Source of the DNA: Catalinimonas niigatensis
GTDB lineage: Bacteria; Bacteroidota; Bacteroidia; Cytophagales; Cyclobacteriaceae
Assembly (NCBI RefSeq): GCF_030506285.1
Contig: NZ_CP119422.1
Coordinates: 868,001-932,000, forward strand
Direction: 5' to 3'
Length of the DNA: 64,000 nucleotides
In this document: positions 9,302 to 17,621 of the stretch, in pieces
Layout: each line of letters starts with the position of its first letter
How positions within the stretch are numbered: position 1 is the first letter of the stretch
Notes under the pieces: generated by a model
Database searches by the model: none
Told to the model about the DNA's origin: nothing
The model's input: only the letters and a program-made list of their open reading frames with translations
Position numbers and translations under genes: made by a program

Positions 9302-9660
9302 GAGTAGGTTGTATTAATAGTAACAGGCTTGCTATTAAAGTATAAGCCAGCCTGAATTGGTTGTTATTTTTATTGAGTTCGGGATTAAGATTAAAAAAAA
9401 CGTCCATTCAGAGGCTTTGAGTGGGATTAGCGGGCGGTAAGCCGTAGGAATCTCCTCGCAAGGAGACCGCGCCACGGCGGCTCTCACGCCATTTTTCCAC
9501 CGCACATCCTTAGAACAAAATGGCTCAGAGTGACGTGGGGACGGTTTTTTTAAGATCTTTTATTTTCCGAACTCACGGTATGCGATCAATATAGCGATTA
9601 GGCCGACGAATGCAAAAGCCAGGCAAGCATTGCATGGGACATTCATTCCTGGCAGGCACT
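9302..9660. repeat. Intergenic region with REP-like palindromic sequence
   Basis: No gene is seen. Bases about 9410-9545 are GC-rich compared with their flanks and contain short dyads such as TCTCCTCGCAAGGAGA (9451-9466). The GTAGGAAT-TCC start and the CAG-TGACG end recur around 30,050-30,145. It looks like a copy of a dispersed intergenic repeat. Confidence 0.4.
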
Positions 9661-10170
9661 TTACCAATTGCCGGCGTAGCGCAGAGGATTATGGGTATGC
9701 TCCTGCAGATATCTGTAATTGATTCTGCTAATCTGTCGGATATGCAGATAATCATGGCCCAGCCAGTTGGCTAAAAAATGCTCCGCATCAGGTCTGCCTC
9801 CCTGCGGATGCTCATAGCTATTCGTCCAGGCAGGATTTTCCAAAGATTGCAGCCACTGAACAGATTGTTCTCTCTCCTGAAGGAATGCTTCCACCTTTGC
9901 TTCATAATCCTGTTCCATATATTTTCGCTCCGTCACCCACAGCAGGGGATCAAAGGATGGAGGAGCAGTGTCAGGGTGTTCAAACAGATGCTGTATTCTG
10001 GCTCTGAAATCTTCTCTTTCTTCGTCCAGCAGATGGCATACGATTTCCAGCAGGCACCATTGGTCGGCAGCGGGTTTCCACCGAATGGCGGCTTCTGCTT
10101 TGTGCCCAAGCAGCTGCGCAAATACTTCTTTGTTTCTGGTCAGTTCGGAGATGATGAATGCATGATCCAT
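9661..10170 (-). CDS. DinB superfamily protein
   Basis: A 169-residue four-helix bundle protein starting at MDHAFIISELTRN (10170). That start gives a ten-base gap to the upstream gene; a longer start at 10218 would overlap it. The metal-site histidines of DinB/YfiT-like enzymes are present: one in EIVCHLLDEE and two in NWLGHDYLHIRQI. Members of the family are thiol-dependent transferases or hydrolases of unknown substrate. It lies just downstream of the cytochrome c-PQQ dehydrogenase and is probably co-transcribed with it. Confidence 0.8.
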   Translation of the reverse strand: MDHAFIISELTRNKEVFAQLLGHKAEAAIRWKPAADQWCLLEIVCHLLDEEREDFRARIQHLFEHPDTAPPSFDPLLWVTERKYMEQDYEAKVEAFLQEREQSVQWLQSLENPAWTNSYEHPQGGRPDAEHFLANWLGHDYLHIRQISRINYRYLQEHTHNPLRYAGNW

Positions 10171-10180
10171 AAGTATGTAA

Positions 10181-11620
10181 TTAAAGTTCTTCTTCGGGAG
10201 TGATGCGAAGGATGACATCAGGATTGTTCAATACCACATAAAGCGCACCATCAGGACTGCTTTTGATATCCCTTACCCGCCCCAGGTTTTTCAGTATCAT
10301 CTCCTGACTGATTACCTGCTCGTCTTCAATCACCAGTCTTCGGAGTTCTTCGTAGGCCAGAGCGCCTACCAGGAGGTTATTTTGCCACTTAGGAAAAAGC
10401 GGACTACTGTTAAATTCTATGGGACATACGGCAATGGAGGGTGTCCACTCCGTAATGGGTTGTTCCATACCTTCCTGAAGCGTTTTCTCCGAAACAATTT
10501 CTCCGCTATAGTCTATGCCATAGGTAATGACCGGCCAGCCATAATTATTTCCTTTGCGCATAATGTTCAATTCATCGCCTCCCATCGGCCCATGTTCGCT
10601 TGCCCAGATCTCTCCGGTGACAGGATGCTGGTCCAGGCCCTGCACATTACGGTTGCCAATGGTGAAAATAGCAGGCAAAGCGCCTTCTTCATCCACAAAA
10701 GGATTGTCTTCAGGAATGCTGCCATCCGCTTTGATTCGGAATACCTTGCCGGTAGCCTTTCCCAACTCCTGCGAAGCCATTGCCTGGTCCATATCTCCGA
10801 TGCTAAAGTAGAGCAAACCTTCCTGGTCAAAGAGAAAACGGCAGCCCCAGCGGTTACCATTCACCACCAGCAGGGAGTCGGCTACTTCAAACAAGGCCTG
10901 TTCTTCTGTCCACTGATGGTCTTTGATCTTTGCCCTTATTATTTTGGTCATGGCAGGCGCTTCTTTGTCCTCCATATTCCCATCCGTATGGCTGAATGCC
11001 AGGTACACCCATCCATTATCGGCATAGTTGGGGTCCAGGGCAATGTCCATATAGCCTCCGGTCTTTTCTTCAAAGGTAGGAGGCACCCCTTTGATCTCCT
11101 GTTTATCCAATTTCCCATCAATAAGCCAGCGGAGCTTTCCCCCTCTTTCGCTGATCAGGGCACGGCTTTCGTCTACAAACTCAATGGCCCAGGGATTGAC
11201 TATGCCTTCACTGACGAGCTGTTCCACATTGAGCACATAGTCCTCGGTATTGATTTGTGCAGGGATAGGCCGACGGGCAGCGGGAGGAGTTTCCTGAGCC
11301 TCCAGGATAAAATCTGCCACTGCATTGATTTGTTCATCATTCAACACCGTGTTCCAGGCAGCCATTTCCGTACCGGGAATGCCGAAGCGGATGTTCTTGG
11401 TCAGCGCCCCTTTGCCCCGACCGTAAATCCAGTCGGTTTTGATCAGTGCACCAGCGGAGCTGCCCTGCAGTTGGGCTCCATGACAACCCGCGCAATAGGT
11501 TTTATAGATTTGAGGTCCTTCTGCTACGGAATTATCCTGAGCATAGAGGGTGAAGGAAGTAAAAAAGGCAAGCAGGCAGATGATGAGCTTTTGCATCAAG
11601 GGTTGTGTATTGGTTAACAT
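10181..11620 (-). CDS. Cytochrome c fused to PQQ-dependent aldose sugar dehydrogenase
   Basis: A 479-residue periplasmic protein with a signal peptide ending near YAQ (residue 28). A cytochrome c domain follows, with heme motif C43-A-G-C46-H47 and likely axial Met at M86 (IPGTEMAAW). From about residue 125 to the end is a six-bladed GSDH/Sorbosone-type propeller (ISERGGKLRWL, GPMGGDELNI, IKSSPDGALYV). It would oxidise sugars with PQQ and pass electrons to its own heme. The internal Met at residue 9 is an alternative start. No PQQ biosynthesis genes are seen here. Confidence 0.88.
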   Translation of the reverse strand: MLTNTQPLMQKLIICLLAFFTSFTLYAQDNSVAEGPQIYKTYCAGCHGAQLQGSSAGALIKTDWIYGRGKGALTKNIRFGIPGTEMAAWNTVLNDEQINAVADFILEAQETPPAARRPIPAQINTEDYVLNVEQLVSEGIVNPWAIEFVDESRALISERGGKLRWLIDGKLDKQEIKGVPPTFEEKTGGYMDIALDPNYADNGWVYLAFSHTDGNMEDKEAPAMTKIIRAKIKDHQWTEEQALFEVADSLLVVNGNRWGCRFLFDQEGLLYFSIGDMDQAMASQELGKATGKVFRIKADGSIPEDNPFVDEEGALPAIFTIGNRNVQGLDQHPVTGEIWASEHGPMGGDELNIMRKGNNYGWPVITYGIDYSGEIVSEKTLQEGMEQPITEWTPSIAVCPIEFNSSPLFPKWQNNLLVGALAYEELRRLVIEDEQVISQEMILKNLGRVRDIKSSPDGALYVVLNNPDVILRITPEEEL

Positions 11621-11895
11621 ACAGAGTAAGCAGATAAAAAAGGTTTTTGTTAAAGAAATGTACGGGATTTACACAACTGCTACAAGTGGGTTAAAGAGGA
11701 AATATGTGATGTAGAGAGATGAAGACGTAGTGAGAGGAAACAATAATGATTTCCAGGTGATGCTAAATGTTTACCTCCTTGAGAACAGATCATACCTATG
11801 TCATATTTGTTGAAGTAGTGTATTTATCCCACAAAACAGGCGGTAAAGGGGGTACAACTAGAAAAACACTATTGATATAATGAGGTGAACATACA
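11621..11895. other. Intergenic spacer before array A
   Basis: About 275 bases upstream of the dehydrogenase gene. I see no gene, and no clear Bacteroidota -7/-33 promoter could be picked out. Confidence 0.4.
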
Positions 11896-12149
11896 TTGAC
11901 CTTACATTTGCATAGCAAAAAGTCAGCATAACATGCATTAAGGTCACTTTTTGTACTTAAAAAACGAGCTTATGCAGTGGCTAAGGTCATTTTTGATCAT
12001 GAAAAATGACCTTAGCCACTGCATACACACACTTTTCGTACTTGAAATACGAACATTACCCCCTGTTAAGGTCACTTTTTACTATTGAAAAGCGACTGTT
12101 ACCTCAGCTAAATATGTCATGTTGCATTTGAAAATGGAGGTTAACCTGG
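11896..12149. repeat. Array A: six degenerate units of 41-44 bp with internal dyads
   Basis: Units start at 11896, 11938, 11981, 12022, 12066 and 12108. Their shared pattern is TTAAGGTCACTTTTT, a short spacer, then TTGAAAAACGA and CTTA. The T run and A run pair, and AAGGTC often pairs with GACCTT at the far end, so each unit can fold. The third unit is an exact long inverted repeat. There are no identical repeats with unique spacers, so this is not CRISPR. Stops and mixed unit lengths make coding unlikely. It lies about 190 bases upstream of the HNH-like gene, in the same orientation as array B to its gene. Confidence 0.8.
11971..12025. repeat. Perfect 24-bp inverted repeat with 7-base loop in array A
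   Basis: The left arm 11971-11994 is the exact reverse complement of the right arm 12002-12025, around the loop GATCATG. The arms run from TATGCAGTGG to ATTTTT and back. The arms stretch beyond one repeat unit, so this copy is more symmetrical than its neighbours. Confidence 0.9.
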
Positions 12150-12342
12150 TTTACTTATACTTTGAAAATCTTTAAAGTGGCTTTAGTATCAGCATTCCTT
12201 TTATGACAAATGCATAGGAAAGGATTGACAAAATTTTATATAATATCTAAACCTGTAAGTAAATGAAAGTCTTTATTTTGGAGAGTGTGTTGTAAATAAA
12301 GTGCACTTTGCAGTTTATACGGAAGTTGGCAATAATTTAAAA

Positions 12343-13143
12343 ATGAATACAGAACAACAATGCTACATGTGTAACAGGGAGGCAACCTCAAGGGAGCATG
12401 TTCCACCATTATGCCTTTTTCCAGAAATGAAAGACTCTAAAGGCATTAATTTCAGAAAAGACTTAATAACTGTTCCCTCTTGCGACTTACATAACTCAAA
12501 AAAGTCGGATGATGATGAATTTCTTATGTTATCTCTTTCAGGATTACTTAAAAATAATCCAGTTGGAAACTTTCACCAGCTCACAAAAGCAAATAGGGCG
12601 ATTAAAAGAAAAAATAAGGACTTTATAGAAAAAGAAATTCTAAGAAACCATAGATATGGAAAAATTCAAACGACTGATGGAAAGTTTAGAATTATTTCAT
12701 TAGGTAATCCAAATATTGAGAGATTATCAAAATGTCTAAAACATATAGCATATGGCTTATTTTATCAAGAATTCAAAGAACGATTTAATGGTGAGTTAAG
12801 AATGATTTTAGAATTTATAGAGTACTCTGACGACAATATCCAAACCATGAAAAATTTTCTTAAGCGGAGGTTTGAATTGGAGAAAGTGTTGAATTCAGAA
12901 TTAAAGGGAAACAACCCTGAAGTCTTTTATTACCAATTTCATAAACCTGATGAATTTGGGCTAATTGGTTTGAAGATTGTCTTCTACGGTACGGCTGAAG
13001 CTTATTTTTCATTCATGGAAAAATCATCAAAAGAGCCATTCAACTTAGGAATGAAATTAATTGAAGGAGGTATGAATACTTTTATTAAACTTGGTGAGGA
13101 AAAATTTGAGCTCAATAAAAAAAATAACGTCAATAAAGCGTAA
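12343..13143 (+). CDS. HNH-like zinc-binding nuclease-fold protein
   Basis: A 266-residue protein starting at MNTEQQCYMC; a GTG 42 bases upstream is possible but less likely. N-terminal features are C7-x2-C10, then SREHVPP (E18-H19), then VPSCDLHNSKKS with C47, H50 and N51. This arrangement is typical of HNH/treble-clef endonucleases with two zinc-binding CxxC-like pairs. The remaining 200 residues are Lys- and Phe-rich and unassigned. The gene is clearly more AT-rich than its neighbours, which suggests transfer. It follows array A by about 190 bases. DNA or RNA cleavage is inferred from the motif only. Confidence 0.65.
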   Translation: MNTEQQCYMCNREATSREHVPPLCLFPEMKDSKGINFRKDLITVPSCDLHNSKKSDDDEFLMLSLSGLLKNNPVGNFHQLTKANRAIKRKNKDFIEKEILRNHRYGKIQTTDGKFRIISLGNPNIERLSKCLKHIAYGLFYQEFKERFNGELRMILEFIEYSDDNIQTMKNFLKRRFELEKVLNSELKGNNPEVFYYQFHKPDEFGLIGLKIVFYGTAEAYFSFMEKSSKEPFNLGMKLIEGGMNTFIKLGEEKFELNKKNNVNKA

Positions 13144-13265
13144 ATGCCATATCCGCATTAGGCAATCGCACGTCATAAGCTACAGCTCTTATACTGGTCG
13201 TAGTTAATACTTTCCTAAAGAATATATGTCCGGAGCATGAAAATCTATAAACAGATATTTTCATA

Positions 13266-13433
13266 ATGAATAAGAAAAGACACAAAAAAGAATTAGACGT
13301 AGACTTTATAGGGGGTGAGGAACTTACTGAAAAAGAGGAAGCTTTATTAAAAGATTATTTTGCCAAAAAGAAAAAACAAAGGCGAAAAGCTTTACCTACC
13401 AGAAATAACGCAGATAGGGAAAAAGTAAAATAA
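13266..13433 (+). CDS. Small highly charged conserved protein (55 aa)
   Basis: Starts MNKKRHKKELDVDFIGG, continues LTEKEEALLKDYFAKKKKQRR and ends at a TAA at 13431. Short Lys-rich proteins with an LT-x-EEE-x-(I/L)-x-x-(F/Y)F motif are common in Bacteroidota and are of unknown function. It contains no membrane segment. The GGTGAGGAA within the frame is coding, not a ribosome site. Confidence 0.6.
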   Translation: MNKKRHKKELDVDFIGGEELTEKEEALLKDYFAKKKKQRRKALPTRNNADREKVK

Positions 13434-13633
13434 GCGTGGAGATGCTAGTCGGGAATGCTCCCTACAGGCCACGATACGGCTCAAATACTCTACAGTCAAC
13501 ACATTCCTTAAGCCTACATCCGAGTCATAAAAAAAGGCTGCACCTTTGTGAACATTTCTGCCCATCAAGATGCAGCCCGGCGATGGATGATACATTAGTC
13601 ATCATTCATTGATCATCCATCATTACCTTATGA

Positions 13634-14245
13634 TTACCAATGATAAATAGCCGCCTGTGTTCTTTTGCCCCAGGCAGATATTACCCTGACCAGGCTTAGA
13701 GAAGGCGCTTTTTTCTGCTGTTCAGGCAGTAGATCATTACTTACCTGCTTTAAGCCTTCAATGGTATAGAGTGCTTCCGGTGCGGTACTTTCCAGGTTTT
13801 TCAGGAAAGGGCCTACCCGGCTACGTTTACACACTGTAAATAGAATCTGTGTGTTTCCGGATTGATCGTTGGCATCCACCATGGAATAACGATGCTGATT
13901 ATCTGCCAGGTATTGCAGAAGTGTATCTGGAATTTTCTTGCTGATGATCCGGATCACCACACTACCATAAGCCAGTTTCTCTTCTATCCGCATACCGATA
14001 TAAGTACCCGCAGCAAAGCCGGCAGCATACATCACGTAAGCAGCCATATTACTGGCGTCCTGCATAATACGCGACAAAGCCAGTATGGTGATGAGCGCTT
14101 CAAAGAAGCCCAGTATGGCAGCAAATTTACGTGCATTGTTGACGACAAACATCAGTTTGACGGTCGCCAGCGTCACATCCGATACCCTGGCAAGGAAAAT
14201 CATCAGGGGTAGAAATACAAAATCAAAGAAATCAAATTCAAACAT
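13634..14245 (-). CDS. DUF5698/DUF2179 membrane protein (UPF0316-like)
   Basis: A 203-residue protein with three N-terminal transmembrane helices (about 8-25, 40-60, 65-85). The motif FLARVSDVTLATVKLMFVV is characteristic of the UPF0316 family. A soluble DUF2179 domain follows (about 90-170, VIRIISKKIPDTLLQYL, KRSRVGPFLKNL). DUF2179 domains are thought to bind nucleotides or small ligands. It has its own transcription unit. Confidence 0.85.
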   Translation of the reverse strand: MFEFDFFDFVFLPLMIFLARVSDVTLATVKLMFVVNNARKFAAILGFFEALITILALSRIMQDASNMAAYVMYAAGFAAGTYIGMRIEEKLAYGSVVIRIISKKIPDTLLQYLADNQHRYSMVDANDQSGNTQILFTVCKRSRVGPFLKNLESTAPEALYTIEGLKQVSNDLLPEQQKKAPSLSLVRVISAWGKRTQAAIYHW

Positions 14246-15317
14246 GTCATTACTCTTTTTGTGATTACTCTTATCCCGGGCTGACCCCGAAACTCTTTAG
14301 AGTTTATTCTAAATTCGTTTCAGGGTTTATCCTGAACTAGTTTCAGGAATTGCCGGGACTCTTTTTGTGGTTTAATCTTGCGTAGCCTATGCTTAAGCTA
14401 CACTGCATTGAAAAGGCAATACCTTTTCCCTGAGAAATAAGCCTTGCCCATTTCCCGCCTTTGAAATAATAAGTGTTGATGTGTTTTTTGGCCAGTATAC
14501 GATCAGTACCCTACAACTGTAGTTATGCAAAAAATAAATGGTCGTCAGCCCGTCAAAAGCTGAAACTTACAGAGATGTCTGATCTGTCTGGTTTAAATAG
14601 AAAATTTTTGTTGGAAAAAATTTTGGTAGATATATTACAAACTCCCTTTGGTATCAGGATGCTCAAGTAATTTTTACCTATCCTTATTCCTTACAGCCTT
14701 TGCTGCCTGAAATCTCGTTTTTCTGTCCACATCTCTTGCTACCTGCTTCAGGTGCCGGTCCATGCTTCTTTACTTATGATTACTACTCCTGTATAAGTAA
14801 GTAGTTGCTGGCCTATTGTCTGCATAAAGTTTCCTTTTGGTTTGACAATAAAAAGCCCTTTGACAACTCTAAGGTACGAAGAAAACCAATAGCTGTTACG
14901 TAAATTTTAAAAAAATGAGATTATTGATAAAATATTTTTATCAAAACATGACTTTAATTAAAAATAGAATAAACAACAATGGATATATATTAAAATGAAT
15001 AGAGAATGAGAAGTGTCTTCAATAAATATGCAAAATATACCCCTTCACTTTACGAAAATCATAAAGAGACAATTTGTAAGTTTTTTGAGTCTTTTTTGCT
15101 GATAAACATTTCAAAAAAGTCTGATAGATGGGAAAATATTTTAATGTCCATACAAATCAGGATTTCTGAGTGATCAAATTTACCATTCTTCCGATTGTCT
15201 CTTCTCCAGTCAGGATATATTCTATTTCTCTGAGCATACTTTTACTGAAGTAACTGCCATGCTTGTTGCAGCCTATAGTTTATCCGATATGCTTAGCTAA
15301 TATTACGATTTCCTGCT
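14246..15317. other. Long intergenic region without supported gene
   Basis: Just over 1 kb. Bases about 14,275-14,362 hold a palindrome-rich stretch with repeated GTTTCAGG and CCTGAA words, described separately. The rest is AT-rich with only short, non-family-like frames (including a 65-codon frame at 14473-14670 that I do not accept). No RNA gene was recognised. Confidence 0.5.
14275..14362. repeat. Palindromic intergenic repeat (CCTGAA/TTCAGG type)
   Basis: Contains nested dyads: CTCTTTAGAG around 14293, TCCTGAACTAGTTTCAGGA at 14329-14347 (near palindrome), and an outer CCCGG/CCGGG pair. The pattern fits a dispersed, non-coding palindromic element rather than a terminator, because no T run follows the stem. 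Confidence 0.45.
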
Positions 15318-16019
15318 TCAGGGATTACTGCTGGCAGGAAGTTCCAGACTGTTTTGTTCTTCTGATGTAAACAAGCAGGAAGATCCGGTACCCATCCCTA
15401 CCACAGTACGCATGGCTTTCTCGGGTCCTACTTCCAGAAACCGGATGCAATCACGGGGGATATGGTAAATGTTGCCATTGGTAGGATTAGGCGCAGTGGG
15501 TACAAAGACAGTAAACATATCATTGGAGATTTCTTCAGTAATGAATCCGGTCATCAGCACGCCGGTTTTGAATGGGTCCACCAGCACTACCTGGCTGAAG
15601 GGCATTTTTTTTAGTCCGGAGAACTGCTGCACCGTATCCCGCACAACCGTATAGAGAGGAATCTGGCTGAGATAATTTCTTTCCAGGTAGTAGAAATAAA
15701 ATTTACCTGCCCTATTGCGTACTGCCAGGCCAACGATGAACAGGAAAACCAGAAGCACAAGCAAAGAGATGACGTTGATGAACCAGTGGGGTTCTTCCGA
15801 ACCAGAAGAAAGCAAGTTGCTGATGGGGACCAGCAGGTTGAAAACAAACCTGAAAAGCAGTGACAATACGAAAAGAATAATCGCTAAAGGAAGAACAAGC
15901 AAAGCACCGTCCAGGAGCGTCTTAAAAATATATTGCTTTGTCCCTGTAGCATCTGACTGATCTTGATATGAGCTTTCAATCCTTCCCTCTGCGGTAGGAT
16001 TTTGATTTGCGTGTCGCAT
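15318..16019 (-). CDS. DUF502 membrane protein
   Basis: A 233-residue protein with two transmembrane helices (about 32-60 and 80-105) and a C-terminal soluble region. It carries DUF502 hallmarks: SQIPLYTVVRDTVQQF, VVLVDPFKTGVLMTGFIT and FVPTAPNPTNGNIYHIP. The function of the family is unknown. The start at 16019 follows an AT-rich leader. It is divergent from the AI-2E family exporter gene, with 290 bases between them. Confidence 0.88.
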   Translation of the reverse strand: MRHANQNPTAEGRIESSYQDQSDATGTKQYIFKTLLDGALLVLPLAIILFVLSLLFRFVFNLLVPISNLLSSGSEEPHWFINVISLLVLLVFLFIVGLAVRNRAGKFYFYYLERNYLSQIPLYTVVRDTVQQFSGLKKMPFSQVVLVDPFKTGVLMTGFITEEISNDMFTVFVPTAPNPTNGNIYHIPRDCIRFLEVGPEKAMRTVVGMGTGSSCLFTSEEQNSLELPASSNP

Positions 16020-16311
16020 AATTGCTAATGTTTAGGTAATGCTTCGTTTAAAAAATAATGCTGATCATTCGGTAGAAATGTACTAGCAGACAATGGACAG
16101 TGAAAAATCTCTTTAAAGTTCTGCCAAAGAACTACTAAATTTATTGTCATTCAATGTAATAGTTTCACAGGTCTTTTTAATACATTGAGCACTTAAAATA
16201 TTATTGCTTATATTATAGAATGGAGTAATAGAGCAGAAACATTGGTACAATCCTCTGGTTTTACAACTGAAGTGATTTTTTTGCTCATGTGTAATTTTTT
16301 AAACTTAGCTT

Positions 16312-17580
16312 ATGAAACAAGGATCAAAACGCATCCTTACCTACTTTGCCTTAGTAGTCGTCAGTTTGTCTTTCTTTTTTTGGGGACTTGTGCAGGCACA
16401 GGGATTTCTGGTACCTCTTTCCGTGGCTGCCTTACTGGCCATGGTGATGCTGCCGGTATGCGGATGGCTTGAGCGGAAGAACATTAAACGTGGCTGGGCC
16501 TCTCTCTTATCAGTGTTGCTTATCATGTCCTTCTTTTTACTGATGGCTGCCATCATAGCCGGACAGATCAATAGTCTGGCTGAAGACTGGCCCAAAATCA
16601 AGCAAAGGTTAGAACCTAAGATTGAACAACTACAACAATACATTGCTGAAAAGACAGGCATCTCAGAACAAGAGCAGGAAGCAAAAATTGCTGAAACTAT
16701 TCCCGGAGATTCCTCTCCGGGAGCTGAATCTCCTGGAGAATCTTCTTCTGAAGATACTTTATCTTCAAAAGGAGAAAATCAAAGTACCGTAACGCAAGAC
16801 AGCACCCAGCAGCAAAGGCCAGATACTCAGGACACAGCTGGGAGTGGTAATTCAATAGGTTCTATGCTAAGTAATGCTGGTAGTTTTATTGGGGGGTTCT
16901 TTGGTTTTATCGGTACTTTCCTGCTGACTTTTATCTATGTCTTCTTTTTTCTCTTGTATCGCAGAAAATTCAGGCTCTCTGTGCTTAAAATGGTGCCGGA
17001 TGATAAAAAAGAACTCACACAAAAGATTCTGTTCAAATCCACAGAAGTTTCTCAGAATTATCTGGCAGGCCGGTTACTTCTGATCATTTTTCTTGCGGTA
17101 CTGTATTTCATTGGGCTTACGATTTCAGGAGTAAACAATGCCTTGTTAATTTCTGTGCTGGCTGCCGTACTCTCACTGATCCCCTATCTGGGGAATATTA
17201 TAGGATATGTACTGGCTATAGGGATGGCTCTTTTTTCAGGGACCGGACTTACCGGAGCACTAGGGGTAACCATTACCTTTACCATCACGCAGTTTGTAGA
17301 AAGCTATATCCTGGAACCTTATATTGTAGGGGATAAGGTAAATCTTAATCCCGTCGTAACGATTGTGGTAGTGGTGTTAGGCGAAGCGGTATGGGGTGTA
17401 ATAGGTATGCTGATCGCCATTCCTGCACTGGGTGTTCTCAAAGTTATTTTTGATCATATTCCTGTGCTTCAACCTTTAGGTTATTTATTTGGCTCGGAAG
17501 ATATTGCCAGTGAGGAGGATGATGAAAAAGACAACTTCTTCTCAAAGGCTAAAAACTGGGCACTCAAGCGGTTTAAGTAA
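16312..17580 (+). CDS. AI-2E family transporter (PerM/TqsA type)
   Basis: A 422-residue polytopic membrane protein with paired N-terminal helices (about 8-55 and 62-85), a large cytoplasmic loop, and a C-terminal bundle with ISVLAAVLSLIPYLGNIIG and VESYILEPYIVG, the family signature. The substrate may be AI-2, ions or peptides in different members. The loop holds an unusual low-complexity tract (about residues 120-185, rich in Ser, Glu, Gly and Gln) that is absent from typical members. The C-terminus is acidic (SEEDDEKDNFF). Confidence 0.88.
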   Translation: MKQGSKRILTYFALVVVSLSFFFWGLVQAQGFLVPLSVAALLAMVMLPVCGWLERKNIKRGWASLLSVLLIMSFFLLMAAIIAGQINSLAEDWPKIKQRLEPKIEQLQQYIAEKTGISEQEQEAKIAETIPGDSSPGAESPGESSSEDTLSSKGENQSTVTQDSTQQQRPDTQDTAGSGNSIGSMLSNAGSFIGGFFGFIGTFLLTFIYVFFFLLYRRKFRLSVLKMVPDDKKELTQKILFKSTEVSQNYLAGRLLLIIFLAVLYFIGLTISGVNNALLISVLAAVLSLIPYLGNIIGYVLAIGMALFSGTGLTGALGVTITFTITQFVESYILEPYIVGDKVNLNPVVTIVVVVLGEAVWGVIGMLIAIPALGVLKVIFDHIPVLQPLGYLFGSEDIASEEDDEKDNFFSKAKNWALKRFK

Positions 17581-17621
17581 CTTTGTAAAGTAGCTAGAGA
17601 AACGAATATTGATTCTCTTCT

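Noticed and set aside
10382-11617. 411-codon plus-strand frame
   Set aside because: Exact shadow of the cytochrome c-PQQ dehydrogenase gene on the opposite strand; composition is unlike a real protein.
13392-13595. 67-codon minus-strand frame
   Set aside because: Overlaps the end of the 55-aa gene on the other strand and has no recognisable features.
14473-14670. 65-codon frame in the long spacer
   Set aside because: No family-like sequence and no supporting start context; it lies in AT-rich, palindrome-containing spacer.
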